Below are positions 30,766-38,789 of a stretch of 64,000 bases of DNA, in pieces. The notes beneath the pieces are model-generated. The model was not told the origin of the DNA. It was given only the letters and a program-made list of their open reading frames with translations, and made no database searches. Position 1 is the stretch's first letter; each line of letters starts with the position of its first letter. This DNA comes from Pseudomonadota bacterium (GTDB lineage: Bacteria > Desulfobacterota > Binatia > Binatales > Binataceae). A program made the translations under genes and the position numbers. The stretch is taken from assembly GCA_021323945.1 (NCBI GenBank), contig JAJPKA010000014.1, positions 124,001 to 188,000 of the forward strand, given 5' to 3'.

Positions 30766-31512
30766 ATGTGCCGTGCGTTTAGGAGCGGGTTCGAAGCGAC
30801 TTTCCTGGCAGCATTGCTGATTGTTGCCCAGGTTAAGATTGCTTATGGTGGTTCGCCAGATCCTGCACAATCCCTTGGGGCAATCACTGGGTCGGTCATC
30901 TACGAAGGTATCGTACCTCGTCCAAAGCTATTAACAGTCACCAAAGATCCCGAGATCTGCGGCACGAAGCCCGTTTATGACCAGTCCTTGATTGTTGGAG
31001 CCGAGCACGGTTTGGCCAATACCGTGGTCGCGGCTTCCGGACCCGTAAACTCTGCTGCGGCGAAACCTATCACGGTGCGATTTGACCAAAAGGGCTGTCA
31101 GTATATACCGCACGTAGCCGTCTTTCCGGCAGGTAGCACCGTCATGATACTCAATTCTGATGGGATTCTGCACAACATCCACACGCTGTCGACCATCAAT
31201 CCTCCGCTGGACATCGCTCAGCCGGGATTCAAGAAGGAGATACGGGTGACAATCGCAAAGCCGGAGACAATCAAAGTTACTTGCGACGCTCATAACTGGA
31301 TGGAAGGTTGGTGGTATGTGACCAACACGCCCTACTATACGCTGACCGATCGTACCGGCCATTACGTGCTTCGAGATCTTCCACCGGGTCGCTACACGGT
31401 GAAATTCTGGCACGAGCGGCTTGGCTCGCATTCAGAACCGATCGTTGTCAAACCGGGACAATCAACTACCCTTGATTTCGCTTTCAAACCTGTCACGAAT
31501 CGGGGTTCATAA
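30766..31512 (+). CDS. secreted cupredoxin-like / carboxypeptidase-regulatory-like protein
   Basis: About 248 residues with an N-terminal signal peptide (FLAALLIVAQVKIAYGG). The middle region resembles a plastocyanin-like fold: HNIHT supplies one His and CDAHNWMEGW supplies the Cys, His and Met expected of a type 1 copper site. The C-terminal ~60 residues (GHYVLRDLPPGRYTVKFWHE) match a carboxypeptidase regulatory-like beta domain. Probably a periplasmic electron carrier or copper protein; the partner is unknown. The ATG at 30766 starts 7 bp after the methyltransferase stop, so the two are likely co-transcribed. Confidence 0.78.
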   Translation: MCRAFRSGFEATFLAALLIVAQVKIAYGGSPDPAQSLGAITGSVIYEGIVPRPKLLTVTKDPEICGTKPVYDQSLIVGAEHGLANTVVAASGPVNSAAAKPITVRFDQKGCQYIPHVAVFPAGSTVMILNSDGILHNIHTLSTINPPLDIAQPGFKKEIRVTIAKPETIKVTCDAHNWMEGWWYVTNTPYYTLTDRTGHYVLRDLPPGRYTVKFWHERLGSHSEPIVVKPGQSTTLDFAFKPVTNRGS

Positions 31513-31536
31513 ATCTCTAAACGCCGGGGCTCTAAA

Positions 31537-31896
31537 ATGATCAAGCGTTTCGACACCCTTGAGGTAACGACGACGGACCTCGACGACGCGGCGGCGATTT
31601 ACCAAGGCAATTTTGACTTCCATGTTCAAAAGCACGGCGATGAGGCGACGATCGAGGTCGGGGACGCGCGGATCCGACTAAGGTCGGTTGTCACAGGGGC
31701 CGATTCGGAGATGAATGCTGGCGAAGGACTGGCGGCAATCTGGCTCGAAACGGACGATCTAGACTCCTTGGCGAATAAGATGAAGGCGGCGAAGCTTAAA
31801 GTGAGCGAGATTCGCGTGCAAGGTAATCGGCGAATCCTCACGGTGGATCCCGCGTCGGCTAACATGGTGCCGCTTTATATCTTTCAGCGGCTGTGA
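31537..31896 (+). CDS. VOC/glyoxalase-fold protein
   Basis: A 119-residue single vicinal-oxygen-chelate module: a beta-alpha-beta-beta-beta pattern is repeated in DTLEVTTTDLDDAAAIYQGNF and AIWLETDDLDSLANKMKAA, with the closing strand LTVDPASANMVPLYIF. Obvious metal-binding His/Glu residues of glyoxalase I are not complete, so it may bind a ligand instead of catalysing. It lies 24 bp after the copper-protein gene. Its last 138 bp overlap, on the opposite strand, the 3' end of the acyltransferase gene. Confidence 0.75.
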   Translation: MIKRFDTLEVTTTDLDDAAAIYQGNFDFHVQKHGDEATIEVGDARIRLRSVVTGADSEMNAGEGLAAIWLETDDLDSLANKMKAAKLKVSEIRVQGNRRILTVDPASANMVPLYIFQRL

Positions 31897-32658
31897 TGCC
31901 ACAGCTCGGCAGGCTAACTCGAAAGCGGCGCTGACCTCGGCCTGCAACCGTTTAGTCAACTCTCGGCGCGCGTTTGTCCCAAAACCTGAAGTCGCAATCG
32001 GTTGACCCAGCACCAGGCGGATTCGCCGTCTGGGAAGTGCAAATTTAGCACCCCGCGGCATTACGTCGCCGGTGCCACTGATCGCCATGGGCACGCACGG
32101 AAGCTTGGTTGCAATCGCCAGCCATGCGGCGCCGTGGTTGAAGTCGTGTATTCGGTTATCGTTGAACCGGTGTCCTTCAGCGAACACGCAGATGCTATAG
32201 CCCTGCTTCACGACAGCAATTGCACGACGAATCGCCTTTCCGCCGCTCGCTCTGTCAATCACAATGTTTTGTGACCGCTCCATCGTAAAACCGATGAGCG
32301 GCACCTTCTTGATCTCCCGCTTGGCTAAAAACCGCATCTCGCGCGGGATCAACAAAAAAACCGCAAGGATATCGAACAGGCTCTGATGGTTGGAGACGAG
32401 GATGAAGGATTCGAGATCTTTGAGATGCTCGAGGCCAACGACCTCTACCGACAGAGCAAAAGTCTTGAAGATACACCACGCCCACAATCTGAAGATGGGG
32501 CTGCACAGGTGCCCATTTGCAAATAAGCTAGCGAGAGCGGTCGGGCCGAGCAGAAGCGCTGTGTAAAGCAGGGAAAGCAGGGTGGCAACGATTCCCCATA
32601 AGCGCTCGAGTAAGGAAGGCGCGCGCGAATCTGGCCGATCTACCTCCCTTGACCCCAT
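31759..32658 (-). CDS. 1-acyl-glycerol-3-phosphate acyltransferase family protein (PlsC-like)
   Basis: A 299-residue membrane-associated acyltransferase. The catalytic motif is SNHQSLFD (HxxxxD), followed by the acceptor-binding region FAEGHRFNDNRIHDF, where the usual EGTR appears as EGHR, and VPMAISGTGDVMP. It begins with a hydrophobic segment (VATLLSLLYTALLLGPTALASLF). By family it acylates lysophosphatidic acid or another lysolipid. The last ~46 residues are encoded antisense to the VOC gene and lie beyond the conserved domain. No strong ribosome site was noted. Confidence 0.85.
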   Translation of the reverse strand: MGSREVDRPDSRAPSLLERLWGIVATLLSLLYTALLLGPTALASLFANGHLCSPIFRLWAWCIFKTFALSVEVVGLEHLKDLESFILVSNHQSLFDILAVFLLIPREMRFLAKREIKKVPLIGFTMERSQNIVIDRASGGKAIRRAIAVVKQGYSICVFAEGHRFNDNRIHDFNHGAAWLAIATKLPCVPMAISGTGDVMPRGAKFALPRRRIRLVLGQPIATSGFGTNARRELTKRLQAEVSAAFELACRAVASQPLKDIKRHHVSRRGIHREDSPITLHANLAHFKLRRLHLIRQGV

Positions 32659-32709
32659 AATTGCGCAATCAGTCGTATTGGGAAGGCTAATTGGGCGAAA
32701 TCGTATGAT

Positions 32710-33558
32710 CTATCCCGCCTGTTCGATTTTATAAGCGGAACCCTCCGAGCCAGCGATCTTGATTCGTTTCATCATCGGAACGGCCAGCGACGCCAGTGCG
32801 AGCAGCACCAAAATCCCTTGGGCGGCAAGGGTCTCGACCGTGGGATAAAATCCCAGCATAGGTAAGGCCGGAACATGGCTGACGAAGGTCGTGCTGATGA
32901 CGCCAGACTCCTGGAAGCTGGCAATTCCCTGACCGACGAAGACGACAGCCAAGGCATAGAGTAAAACCGAGGTAACAGTGAACACAGGTCCGATCGGAAC
33001 CAGGAAGGTGACCTTGCGCAGCCCTAGAAAAATAACGACTAGAGCCGCACCTCCAGCTATCAAGCCGACAACAATCGCGTGCCGCTCTGCAGTTTCGGTT
33101 GCGCCAGCCATCAGCGCTTGAAAAAACACGATGGTCTCGGCGCCCTCGCGCATCACTGCGACGAATGCGGTAAGGCCAAGCGCCAGTGACGGGCCGTCGC
33201 TGTGGCGAATGGCCTCGACTTGCGTGCCGATAAAGTTCTTCCATTGTCGCGCCTGGCTCTTCGACGTCATCCAGGAGCTGACGTAAAAAAGCGTCGCGAC
33301 CGCGAGTAGCTGAAAAATCCCTTCGAGTGTGTCGCTGGTATTATCGCCAAGTACGTGCTGAACCGCCCAAGCCAGTGCCGTGCTGCATAACAGTGCTATG
33401 AAAGCGCCGACATAGATGTCACGGGTACGCTTCTCATGCCCAGCCTGGCGAACGGCGGCAAGTAAGGTAACTATGACCAGGAGCGCTTCGAGACCTTCGC
33501 GGAGAAGAATTCCAGACGAATAGAGCAGATAGGGAATAGCTGTGCTAGTTGAAAACAT
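32710..33558 (-). CDS. FTR1/EfeU-family iron permease
   Basis: A 282-residue, seven-helix inner-membrane iron transporter. Both iron-binding REXXE motifs are present: REGLE in helix 1 and REGAE in helix 4. In EfeUOB-type or yeast Ftr1 systems it moves Fe3+ after oxidation of Fe2+. No EfeO, EfeB or multicopper-oxidase gene adjoins it, although a copper-protein candidate is ~1.2 kb away. A perfect Fur-type palindrome lies 22 bp before the ATG, so repression by iron is very likely. Confidence 0.93.
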   Translation of the reverse strand: MFSTSTAIPYLLYSSGILLREGLEALLVIVTLLAAVRQAGHEKRTRDIYVGAFIALLCSTALAWAVQHVLGDNTSDTLEGIFQLLAVATLFYVSSWMTSKSQARQWKNFIGTQVEAIRHSDGPSLALGLTAFVAVMREGAETIVFFQALMAGATETAERHAIVVGLIAGGAALVVIFLGLRKVTFLVPIGPVFTVTSVLLYALAVVFVGQGIASFQESGVISTTFVSHVPALPMLGFYPTVETLAAQGILVLLALASLAVPMMKRIKIAGSEGSAYKIEQAG

Positions 33559-33579
33559 CAGCGCGGCTCGCCGAGACGA

Positions 33580-33600
33580 AATTGAGAATTATTCTCAATT
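33580..33600. promoter_or_regulatory. Fur-type operator upstream of the iron permease
   Basis: A perfect inverted repeat with 10-bp arms AATTGAGAAT / ATTCTCAATT around one central T. Its TGAGAAT-x-ATTCTCA core matches the iron-box class (7-1-7) recognised by Fur family proteins. It lies 22 bp before the FTR1 start, in promoter position. Binding is inferred from sequence and gene context; it may also serve the plus-strand gene at 33755. Confidence 0.75.
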
Positions 33601-33754
33601 CGACACTAGCCAACGGCATCGAATCTTGTCAACTGAAATTTCCAGCTGGAGCTGTCTCAACCGCCTTGTCGCTGCGAAAGCTCATGTGTACGCTCAAAAA
33701 TGCACGGACGATTAGGGCGCAGCCATATACGGCTTGGGGATCAGTGCCGTAGTT

Positions 33755-34114
33755 ATGCGTTGTAGCTATTGCCAGAGCCGGGCAGGGCTTCTACGCAAAG
33801 TCTGTTCCCGATGTGCTACGGTCGTTGAGATCGTTAAGCAATCGGCGGGTCGAATGGGTTGGACGGAATTGATCGATACGTTTGCCGCCGCCGGTCTGAG
33901 TAAAACCGAAGTTGATCGCGTTTTGGATGCTGAAATTGAAGCTGCTCCAACTCTGCGCGATTGGCTTACGTCGCATATGGCCAACGAGTTGATGAGGAGC
34001 CTTGGAATGCCTGGACGCCAGTCACCGGAAGATGTGCGCCGCGTCCGCCTTGGTTTGGCTTCCAGCGCACAAGGAACCTGGACCTCGGCTGACAAGCCCC
34101 CTAGAGGCAATTGA
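33755..34114 (+). CDS. hypothetical protein with N-terminal double CxxC zinc motif
   Basis: A 119-residue protein not recognised. It starts MRCSYCQSRAGLLRKVCSRC, two CxxC pairs that could bind zinc, followed by a mainly helical region (WTELIDTFAAAGLSKTEVDRVLD). The C-terminal ~35 residues look disordered. The ATG at 33755 places the first CxxC at the N-terminus and is preferred over 33734. It diverges from the FTR1 gene and precedes hbd by about 100 bp on the same strand. Confidence 0.6.
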   Translation: MRCSYCQSRAGLLRKVCSRCATVVEIVKQSAGRMGWTELIDTFAAAGLSKTEVDRVLDAEIEAAPTLRDWLTSHMANELMRSLGMPGRQSPEDVRRVRLGLASSAQGTWTSADKPPRGN

Positions 34115-34212
34115 AGTGTGCGGAGACGGGGTAGCGTTCAGCCAAATTGCCGAATGGCTGCAGGTTCCGGACGAAGCGGGTTGAAAACCGTCAATAGATT
34201 GGGGAGTGTTGG

Positions 34213-35103
34213 ATGAGCCTGGAGACGCTGGGGATTATCGGTGCGGGGCAAATGGGGTCAGGTATTGCCCAAGTCGCCGCGCAAGCGGGACTCAAAGTCC
34301 TCCTCAACGACATTTCCGAGGAGATGATTAGTCGCGGGCGGCGAACTATCGAACGTAGCCTCGATCGTATGATCCAGCGCGGGCGCATCGAGCCCGACGA
34401 ACGCAACCAAATCCTGCGCCGAATCGAGGTTACCACCAATCTGAGCGATTTGGCCGTCACTGACTTTATTATCGAGGCGGTGGTCGAAGACGAAGACGCT
34501 AAAATCGCACTGTTTCAAAAGCTCGACCGTATTTGTCCCCAGGAGGTGATCTTCGCCTCCAATACCTCCTCGATTTCGATAACTCGTATGGGAGCGCGCA
34601 CCAGTCGCGCCGACCGCTTCATCGGGATGCACTTCATGAACCCGGTGCCGGCTATGCGACTGGTCGAAATTATCCGCGGTCTGGCGACCTCTCCCGAAAC
34701 CTACGATATCACTCGCCAGCTTGCTCAGCGGCTGGGGAAAGAGACGATGACCGCCGAGGATTTCCCAGGGTTTATCGTCAATCGCATCTTGCTCCCAATG
34801 CTGAACGAAGCGATTTACACGCTTTATGAAGGTGTCGGTGGCGTGCGCGATATCGACATGGCGATGAGGCTTGGTACCAATCAACCCATGGGACCGCTCG
34901 AATTGGCTGACCTGATTGGACTCGACACCTGTCTGGCAATCATGGAGGTGATGCACCGGGTCTTCGGTGATGACAAGTATCGACCATGTCCCTTGCTTAA
35001 AAAATATGTCGACGCGGGCTACCTCGGGCGTAAAGTAGGGCGGGGCTTTTATAAGTACGACTCTCAAGGGAATCCAATCCCGCCAGCGGCCGCGGCGAGA
35101 TAG
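34213..35103 (+). CDS. hbd: 3-hydroxyacyl-CoA (3-hydroxybutyryl-CoA) dehydrogenase
   Basis: A 296-residue single-function enzyme that oxidises or forms 3-hydroxybutyryl-CoA with NAD(P). It has the nucleotide motif GIIGAGQMGSGIAQ, SNTSSISIT, the catalytic His in GMHFMNPVPAMRLVEI, and the C-terminal domain with GFIVNRILLPMLNEA and DKYRPCPLLKKYVDAGYLGRKVGRGFY. GGGGAG lies 7 nt before the ATG. Lack of a fused enoyl-CoA hydratase separates it from FadB. The pathway (beta-oxidation, butyrate or polyhydroxybutyrate) is not shown by neighbours. Confidence 0.95.
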   Translation: MSLETLGIIGAGQMGSGIAQVAAQAGLKVLLNDISEEMISRGRRTIERSLDRMIQRGRIEPDERNQILRRIEVTTNLSDLAVTDFIIEAVVEDEDAKIALFQKLDRICPQEVIFASNTSSISITRMGARTSRADRFIGMHFMNPVPAMRLVEIIRGLATSPETYDITRQLAQRLGKETMTAEDFPGFIVNRILLPMLNEAIYTLYEGVGGVRDIDMAMRLGTNQPMGPLELADLIGLDTCLAIMEVMHRVFGDDKYRPCPLLKKYVDAGYLGRKVGRGFYKYDSQGNPIPPAAAAR

Positions 35104-35189
35104 AAAGGAAATCGCGAGTCGTCGAGGGGCATGTCGGGTCGTCCGGCGCGATTGATGAACGCGTAAGGCTGAACAGGGAGATTTGCACG

Positions 35190-35423
35190 ATGCCCGTAAA
35201 GGCTTTCATCCTGATTGATACTTCGCCCGGGAAAGCACGCGAAGTTGCGCAAAAGCTTCGGCAGGTGCCAGGCGTCTCCGCCGCTCACGCGGTAACCGGT
35301 CCGCACGATATAATCGCCATAGCAGAAGCGAGCGACGTTTCTTCCCTGGGTGCACTGGTCGTGCAAAAGATTCAAAGTATTGTGGGTGTAAGCCGCAGCC
35401 TCACATCAATCGTTGCGGATTGA
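35190..35423 (+). CDS. stand-alone Lrp/AsnC ligand-binding (RAM) domain protein
   Basis: A 77-residue protein consisting only of the alpha-beta RAM/ACT-like domain that follows the HTH in Lrp regulators: AFILIDTSPGKAREVAQKLRQVPGVSAAHAVTGPHDIIAIAEA and a final strand LTSIVAD. No DNA-binding part exists, so it may sense small molecules or modulate a full-length Lrp. GGGAG lies 9 nt before the ATG. It follows hbd by 86 bp. Confidence 0.85.
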   Translation: MPVKAFILIDTSPGKAREVAQKLRQVPGVSAAHAVTGPHDIIAIAEASDVSSLGALVVQKIQSIVGVSRSLTSIVAD

Positions 35424-35484
35424 CAGAAGGGATTCGCCGATGCCGAGTGACCGAGCCGTAATGGCACAGAAGTTGTTCAACATT

Positions 35485-35571
35485 GAGAGGTACAACCTCT
35501 CCCGACTGTCTGGTCGGGTGCTCGGGGAACGATGCGCGCTCAGAGCGGAGCGTGCCCCCACCTGGATGGGG
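35485..35571 (+). other. run of strong hairpins in the intergenic region before greA
   Basis: Within the ~260-bp gap between the RAM protein gene and greA are several perfect short stems in series: GAGAGGT/ACCTCTC (35485-35501), CCCGAC/GTCGGG (35501-35518), an imperfect stem around CGCTC/GAGCG, and CCCCA/TGGGG (35556-35571). Such density suggests a structured leader or small RNA, but it matches no riboswitch or RNA family that I know. No ORF here looks real. Confidence 0.4.
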
Positions 35572-35683
35572 CGCAGGAGGTGAGGCCAAACATTGGACGC
35601 AGCTTCAAAAGGCGCTCAGAAAGGCCGCGTCAGCGCCCCAAATTCTTTTTAAGCAAGTTCGTGTTCTTTAGGAAGTGATATTC

Positions 35684-36184
35684 ATGGCTGAGTTACCTGT
35701 AGTTACACGGCTGCGCAAAGAGATGGACACGCTAAAGCGTGAACTGACGGTGGACTTGCCAAAAGAGCTGGAACGGGCTCGTGCCCACGGTGACCTCTCG
35801 GAAAATGCAGAATGGGCAATGGCAAAGCAGCGCCAGGAGTTCCTGCGCGTACGACTGTCGAACCTCGAGGCACGCATCGCGGAGCTTTCGATGATTAATC
35901 TGGAATCGATTCCGCGCGACACGGTAGGTCTGGGCAGCAAGGTCGAACTCGAGGACCTCGACGAAGGTGGCGTGGTTGAGTACGAGATTGTAGTGCCCGA
36001 AGAAGTGGATGGCAGTCAAAACAAAATCTCTCTCTCCTCGCCGTTGGGCCGTGCCTTGATTGGAAAGTCGCGTGACGATGACATTGAAGTGCAGACCCCC
36101 CGCGGCAAGCGTTCTTACCTCGTTCGCCGTTTGACAACTCTGCACGAATTGATGGCTGCGGAAAATGGCCAGCGCCAGGACTGA
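35684..36184 (+). CDS. greA: transcription elongation factor GreA
   Basis: A 166-residue factor that rescues backtracked RNA polymerase by stimulating transcript cleavage. The N-terminal coiled coil has LRKEMDTLKRELTVDLPKEL and the acidic tip loop GDLSENAEW; the C-terminal FKBP-like domain contains ISLSSPLGRALIGKSRDD. Length is typical. The ATG at 35684 has AGGAAG at good spacing and is preferred over the GTG at 35675. It converges with polX, with a terminator-like repeat between. Confidence 0.95.
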   Translation: MAELPVVTRLRKEMDTLKRELTVDLPKELERARAHGDLSENAEWAMAKQRQEFLRVRLSNLEARIAELSMINLESIPRDTVGLGSKVELEDLDEGGVVEYEIVVPEEVDGSQNKISLSSPLGRALIGKSRDDDIEVQTPRGKRSYLVRRLTTLHELMAAENGQRQD

Positions 36185-36186
36185 TT

Positions 36187-36222
36187 CGGTCAGGCAGGCC
36201 CTCGCCGAAGGAAACCTGACCG
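36187..36222. terminator. candidate bidirectional terminator between greA and polX
   Basis: A perfect 8-bp inverted repeat CGGTCAGG / CCTGACCG with a 20-nt loop fills the 47-bp gap between the converging greA and polX stop codons. No clear T-run follows on either strand, so factor-independent strength is uncertain. Confidence 0.45.
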
Positions 36223-36231
36223 TCGCGCCGT

Positions 36232-37941
36232 TTATCGGCGTCGCAGGCGTAGTTCTTCGAGCGGACGCGTATTGAGGATGTCTGCAGCTGCGAGCCATCC
36301 ACGGCGGGCCTGGCTGATGCCGTAGTGCAGCAGGCTGAAGCCGCGTGTCGAATGCGCGTCACTCGACACGACAAGCCGGACTCCTGCGTGCTTCGCCGCC
36401 AGGCATGCCGTGTCGTTTAGGTCGAGGCGCTCGGGCTGCGAGTTAACCTCTAACGCGCAGCCTTCTTCCCGAGCCACGTGCATGATCTCGCTCGCCTCGA
36501 AACTGCTCGGTACGCGATGGCCGAGGATTCGGCCGGTCGGATGGCCGATCACGTCGACATTCCGATTGCGGATCGCGCGCACCATTCGACGCGTCATCTC
36601 GCCTGTCTCCATATCGAGCTTCGAATGGACAGATGCCACTACCCAATCCAGCTCTCGCAGGACTTCATCGGGCAAATCCAGCGAGCCATCTTCGAGAATG
36701 TCAACCTCGATCCCACGCAGGATCCTGAGGCCGTTTAGACGAGCTGTCACCGCTTCGATCTCGCGCCATTGCTCGCGCAGGCGAGCCGGATCCAAACCGT
36801 GAACCATGGCGAGACGTTGAGAATGGTCAGTCACGGCGAAGTACTCGAGGCCAGCAGCCTCAGCGGCTTTTGCCATTTCTTCAATCGAAGCCCGCCCGTC
36901 AGTCCAATCGGAATGGGTGTGGAGGTCGCCACGCAAGTCTGCGACCTCAACCAGTTCCGGCAAATTGCCGGCGCGGGCGGCATCTATCTCACCACGATCC
37001 TCGCGTAATTCCGGTGGAACCCATGATAAGCCCAGGCGATTGTAAACTTCCTCTTCTTCGCGCCCCGCAATCGCTTCGCCGCCCCGATAGAGTCCATATT
37101 CGTTAAGCAACAACCCTTGGCTCTGGGCGATCCGTCGCAAATGAATACAATGGGCCTGGGAACCGGTGAAATACACTAACGCGGCACCCCAACTTGACTC
37201 AGGTACCACTCTAAGGTCGACTTGGAACCCGCTATTCAAAACGGCGCTTGCGCGAGTATCGCCGGAGCCTAAAGCCTTGATCACCGCAGGACAGCAAAAA
37301 AAGCGTTCAATGACAGCCTGTGGATTGTCGGAGGCTGCGAGAACATCCAAGTCACCGACCGTTTCGCGACGTCGCCGGAAACTGCCAGCTATTTCGAGTC
37401 GCACGACGGCAGGGCAAGCGCGCATATGATCGACCACAGCTTCGGCGATCGTCGACGCTTCGGCATAGGTAATGCGGTTGCGCTGGCCTGAGCCCGGCTC
37501 GTGCAAAAGTGCTTCGAGCAGGCGCTGCTCGATTTTCGGACCGAAGCCACGGATAGTACGGAGTTGTCCTGCTTCGATCGCCCGTCTCAAGTCATCCCGA
37601 TCGCGCACCTTAAGGCGGTCGGCGAGCAGCTTTATTCGTCGAGGCCCCAGTGCCGGCAAGTTCTTTAGTTCCAACAGGCCTCTCGGAAAGTTGCGCATCA
37701 GCTCGATCCGGAGCGGGAGATCGCCAGTCTCGATGATAGTTGCCAACTTATCGGCCAGATCGCTGCCGAAACCGGGTATTTCCCTGAGACGCTCGCGCGG
37801 CAACTCCGATAAGGGCACGGGAAAATCGTTCACCGTACGAGCTGCGTTGCGATAGGCTCGAACCCGGAAGAAATTTTCGCCCGCGAGCTCGAGCATATCA
37901 GCGACATCATCGAAAATTCGTGCGATTTGTTCGTTACGCAT
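36232..37941 (-). CDS. polX: DNA polymerase X family protein with PHP domain
   Basis: A 569-residue bacterial PolX, a gap-filling repair polymerase with a fused 3'-5' exonuclease. The N-terminal HhH region has IPGFGSDLADKL and IRGFGPKIEQRLLEAL. The polymerase palm reads EIAGSFRRRRETVGDLDVL (GSxRR with the metal-binding DxD). The C-terminal PHP domain has DLHTHSDWTDGRASIEEM, AVTDHS, GIEVDIL, VVASVHS, IGHPTGRI and VVSSDAH. Length is typical. It is convergent with greA and divergent from the SCO gene. Confidence 0.95.
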   Translation of the reverse strand: MRNEQIARIFDDVADMLELAGENFFRVRAYRNAARTVNDFPVPLSELPRERLREIPGFGSDLADKLATIIETGDLPLRIELMRNFPRGLLELKNLPALGPRRIKLLADRLKVRDRDDLRRAIEAGQLRTIRGFGPKIEQRLLEALLHEPGSGQRNRITYAEASTIAEAVVDHMRACPAVVRLEIAGSFRRRRETVGDLDVLAASDNPQAVIERFFCCPAVIKALGSGDTRASAVLNSGFQVDLRVVPESSWGAALVYFTGSQAHCIHLRRIAQSQGLLLNEYGLYRGGEAIAGREEEEVYNRLGLSWVPPELREDRGEIDAARAGNLPELVEVADLRGDLHTHSDWTDGRASIEEMAKAAEAAGLEYFAVTDHSQRLAMVHGLDPARLREQWREIEAVTARLNGLRILRGIEVDILEDGSLDLPDEVLRELDWVVASVHSKLDMETGEMTRRMVRAIRNRNVDVIGHPTGRILGHRVPSSFEASEIMHVAREEGCALEVNSQPERLDLNDTACLAAKHAGVRLVVSSDAHSTRGFSLLHYGISQARRGWLAAADILNTRPLEELRLRRR

Positions 37942-38046
37942 GTCAACGCCGATGAAATGGCTCAGCGCGAGACTGCGCCGACATCAGGTACTCTCTCACA
38001 ATGTTAGCCGGAAGTGTTAAAGATCGTAGAGTGGGTTAGAGCAGAA

Positions 38047-38706
38047 ATGGGAAAGCCGTCTGGATTCATTCAAACTATCTGGAGCTGGCCGCGGCTGACA
38101 GCCGGGGTCATAATCGCCTTAGCTGTCGCGGCAAACGCGTGTAACAGTAACACTAGCACGGCGAGAGCTCCGGCGACTGGCGATGGCGACTGTTTTCTTA
38201 ATGTCAAGCTGACCGACCAGCATGGTCGGCCCTTCTCCCTGGCCTCGCTTCGCGGACGCGCGGTGCTCTTCGACTTCTTCTATACGACGTGTCCCGGACC
38301 ATGCCTGGTACTGACCGCGAGGATGCGTTCGATAGCGGAGAGGCTGGACGGAAGCCTGGGCGCTAAAATCGCTTTCGTGTCGGTTACGGTTGACCCTGAA
38401 GTTGACACCCCACAGCGCTTGCTCGCCTACGCACGTGAACAACGAGCTGAGCGTAAGGGGTGGATATTCTTGACTGGAGCACCGGGCGAGATCGACCGGC
38501 TCATGAGGTGTTTCAGGCTCATCCGTCGGCACGAACCTGACGGCTCGGTCGACCATGTCCTAGAATTCTTTCTCGTCGGACCCGATGGTCGACTCCGCTA
38601 TCAATATCTCGCCTCGCAGGTCAATTCGGAAAGGATCGCAGATGACCTGGAACGAGCCGCCGGCTGGGGTTTAGCGCGGAATGAGAAGGCGACCGCTGCT
38701 GACTAG
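38047..38706 (+). CDS. SCO1/SenC-family copper chaperone
   Basis: A 219-residue, membrane- or lipid-anchored thioredoxin-fold protein. The copper-binding pair is in TTCPGPC and the third ligand is the His in SVDHVLEFFLVGP. These proteins deliver copper to the CuA site of cytochrome oxidase or act as thiol reductants. The N-terminal hydrophobic stretch (LTAGVIIALAVAANAC) ends in a possible though weak lipobox. The ATG at 38047 is chosen over the GTG at 38014. Oxidase genes are not in the window. Confidence 0.9.
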   Translation: MGKPSGFIQTIWSWPRLTAGVIIALAVAANACNSNTSTARAPATGDGDCFLNVKLTDQHGRPFSLASLRGRAVLFDFFYTTCPGPCLVLTARMRSIAERLDGSLGAKIAFVSVTVDPEVDTPQRLLAYAREQRAERKGWIFLTGAPGEIDRLMRCFRLIRRHEPDGSVDHVLEFFLVGPDGRLRYQYLASQVNSERIADDLERAAGWGLARNEKATAAD

Positions 38707-38789
38707 CTTGTTGATCGCTGTCTTGGAGTGTGCCGACTCAGTCGGGTGAATCGACGCCTAGCCCGCCAACCCCGGCCTACGCCATTAAG

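Noticed and set aside
34258-35067. 269-aa minus-strand ORF within hbd
   Set aside because: Antisense shadow of a full-length dehydrogenase gene; no ribosome site or known motif.
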